This document shows positions 62,864 through 64,000 of a stretch of 64,000 bases of DNA, piece by piece (the first letter of the stretch is position 1; each line of letters begins with the position of its first letter). The position numbers and the translations under genes were made by a program. Origin of the DNA: Bacillota bacterium (GTDB taxonomy: Bacteria; Bacillota; Clostridia; Lachnospirales; Lachnospiraceae); assembly GCA_023391695.1 (NCBI GenBank), contig JAEWAK010000062.1, positions 6,947 through 70,946 of the forward strand. The letters run 5' to 3'. The notes beneath the pieces were generated by a model, which had not been told where the DNA came from, ran no database searches, and saw only the letters and a list, made by a program, of their open reading frames with translations.

Positions 62864-63862
62864 ATGGAAACGAAATATATTTTAGGAGTAGATGGCGGCG
62901 GTACTAAAACGGATTATCTGATTTTTACAACAGAGGGACAATGGGTTGATAATATCCGTGTCGGAAGCAGAAGCCATGAAATTCTGGAAGGCGGTTTTAA
63001 AGAGGTGGAAGAAAAAATTTTAGCGGATATCGAGGCACTGTTAAATAAAAATTCCATAAAAAAATCCCAGATTGCCGCGGCAGCCTTTGGCATGGCCGGT
63101 ATTGACACCCCGGCCCAGTTGGCTAAGATAAAAGAAATACTGAATAAAACCGGATTGAATTATATGGTATCCAATGATTCCATCCTTGGTATCAAAGCAG
63201 GCTGTCCTTCGGGTATTGGTATCTGTTCTATTAACGGGACGGGCACGGTTGCCAGCGGAATCAATGAAAAGGGTGAGATACTCCAGGTCGGCGGTATCGG
63301 CATGGCTACCGGAGACAGTGCAGGCGGGCATTATATTGCCGCCTTAACCGTAAGGGCTGTGTATGATTCTTATTACAGATGCGGTCCCGGGACCGTTCTT
63401 GCAGATAAAATAATGGGATTTTTTGAGATTCATGATCCAATTGAACTGCTCAATGTGATAAGTGAAAAATTTTACGGCAACCGCGGGCTGGATAAAGAAA
63501 TCGTAACTTATTTATTTGAGGCTGCCAATGATAAAGATGAAGTTGCCGTCAACATCGTAAAAGATGTGGCGGACCAGCTTGCCAAATCGGTATCCGGCTG
63601 TATGCTGGGGCTGAAATTTGTGTTGATTCCGGAAATAGTACTGGCAGGCTCGGTCTGGACAAAGTCTGACTGCCCCCTTTTATTATCCCATTTTAAGGAA
63701 CGTGTACACCAATATACCGGCAAAAGTCCGAATCCGTTTCCGCTTCAGGTTATTCCGGCGGCAGGTGCTGTTTTATGGGCCCTTGAACTGGCGCAGAACC
63801 ATCCGGCCACCGGCAGACAGCGGGAACTTATTATTAACAATGAAGTATTAAAAAATATGTAA
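62864..63862 (+). CDS. BadF/N-acetylglucosamine kinase family protein
   Basis: 332 residues of the ASKHA fold: phosphate-1 loop VDGGGTKTDYLIF (residues 9-21), second loop SINGTGTVASG, and the adenosine motif in VLAGSVW. The family phosphorylates N-acetylglucosamine or glucosamine, and some members act on related glycosides. With a non-PTS importer and a GH4 that needs a phosphorylated substrate, a role in phosphorylating the imported disaccharide or its acetamido-sugar product is likely. Confidence 0.9.
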   Translation: METKYILGVDGGGTKTDYLIFTTEGQWVDNIRVGSRSHEILEGGFKEVEEKILADIEALLNKNSIKKSQIAAAAFGMAGIDTPAQLAKIKEILNKTGLNYMVSNDSILGIKAGCPSGIGICSINGTGTVASGINEKGEILQVGGIGMATGDSAGGHYIAALTVRAVYDSYYRCGPGTVLADKIMGFFEIHDPIELLNVISEKFYGNRGLDKEIVTYLFEAANDKDEVAVNIVKDVADQLAKSVSGCMLGLKFVLIPEIVLAGSVWTKSDCPLLLSHFKERVHQYTGKSPNPFPLQVIPAAGAVLWALELAQNHPATGRQRELIINNEVLKNM

Positions 63863-64000
63863 AGTGTGAATTACCCCCACTTAATCTACGATTTGAAGTG
63901 GGGGCTTCTGTGAAGTAGCTGTATTTAAGTTTCCACCTGGCTGCTGAGCCAGGCAACCCTTAACTTCACTGGGTTGTCCACACAACCCTTATCCCTCGCT
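63863..64000 (-). mobile_element. Probable right end of an IS200/IS605 element with omega RNA
   Basis: On the minus strand the sequence ends with a CCCCCACTT...AAGTGGGGG hairpin followed by TAATTCAC, the form I associate with right ends of clostridial IS200/IS605 elements. Upstream on that strand lie more hairpins (CTGGCT/AGCCAG; GGGTTGTGTGGACAACCC), as expected for the omega RNA scaffold at the 3' end of tnpB. The element body would lie beyond 64000. Alternatively the GC-rich hairpin is simply the terminator of the kinase operon. Confidence 0.5.

Overview
The window reads as a chromosome segment of a spore-forming, low-to-mid GC anaerobic Clostridia, most likely a plant-polysaccharide or sugar-using Lachnospiraceae (Lachnoclostridium/Anaerocolumna type). 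Evidence: many sugar uptake systems with AraC, LacI, DeoR and RpiR regulators, two GH4 glycosidases, GH43, a GH13_18 phosphorylase, a collagen-like exosporium-type protein, TTG/GTG starts with strong Shine-Dalgarno sites, and compact Gram-positive promoters. This is inference from gene content; no rRNA or tRNA was seen.

Layout. 0-4 kb: end of a GH43 glycosidase, an AraC regulator, a GH43 C-terminal remnant and a DUF4886 SGNH-like protein. 4-7.7 kb: a family-3 amino-acid ABC transporter whose binding protein resembles the cysteine binder CjaA, preceded by a strong promoter and a 28-codon ORF with a Cys-Cys-Cys tract; I read this as a cysteine-responsive attenuation leader and it is the most interesting find. 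8-18 kb: VOC protein, secreted transglutaminase-like protein, a lone RbsA-type ATPase with a DeoR regulator, a ChvE/MmsA/MmsB-type sugar transporter, a lipoprotein and a 93-bp repeat pair. 18-20.7 kb: dGTPase, a hypothetical protein and a DinB-like protein.

20.7-27.4 kb is an AT-rich accessory island: the decayed 3' end of a polymorphic toxin with an intact DUF4279 immunity gene, a CPCC protein, a divergent XRE/SymE pair with paired operator palindromes, further SymE and XRE fragments, a probable immunity protein, a Cys-rich KTR remnant typical of conjugative transposons, an EFR1 flavodoxin-ferredoxin with a TetR regulator, another 93-bp repeat, and a membrane-anchored Mrr-like nuclease.

27.4-45 kb: an msm-like operon (AraC regulator, binding protein, two permeases, sucrose phosphorylase-like enzyme), LacI regulator, secreted beta-helix protein, Eis-type acetyltransferase, and an ABC exporter (small ORF, ATPase, FtsX permease) divergent from a MerR-type regulator with a 19-bp-spacer promoter. 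45-49 kb: RpiR regulator divergent from a PTS EIICB, 6-phospho-glucosidase GH4 and ChbG deacetylase operon. 49.6-52.8 kb: BlaI/BlaR1 pair with clear operators and an alpha/beta hydrolase. 53-57 kb: CsoR-type metal sensor and an ECF nickel/cobalt transporter (CbiM-CbiN fusion, CbiQ, CbiO) interrupted by tandem 94-bp repeats and a terminator. 57-64 kb: DNRLRE-collagen-exosporium protein, GPH symporter divergent from a LacI, GH4, BadF-type kinase operon, and, at the very edge, what looks like the right end of an IS200/IS605 element.
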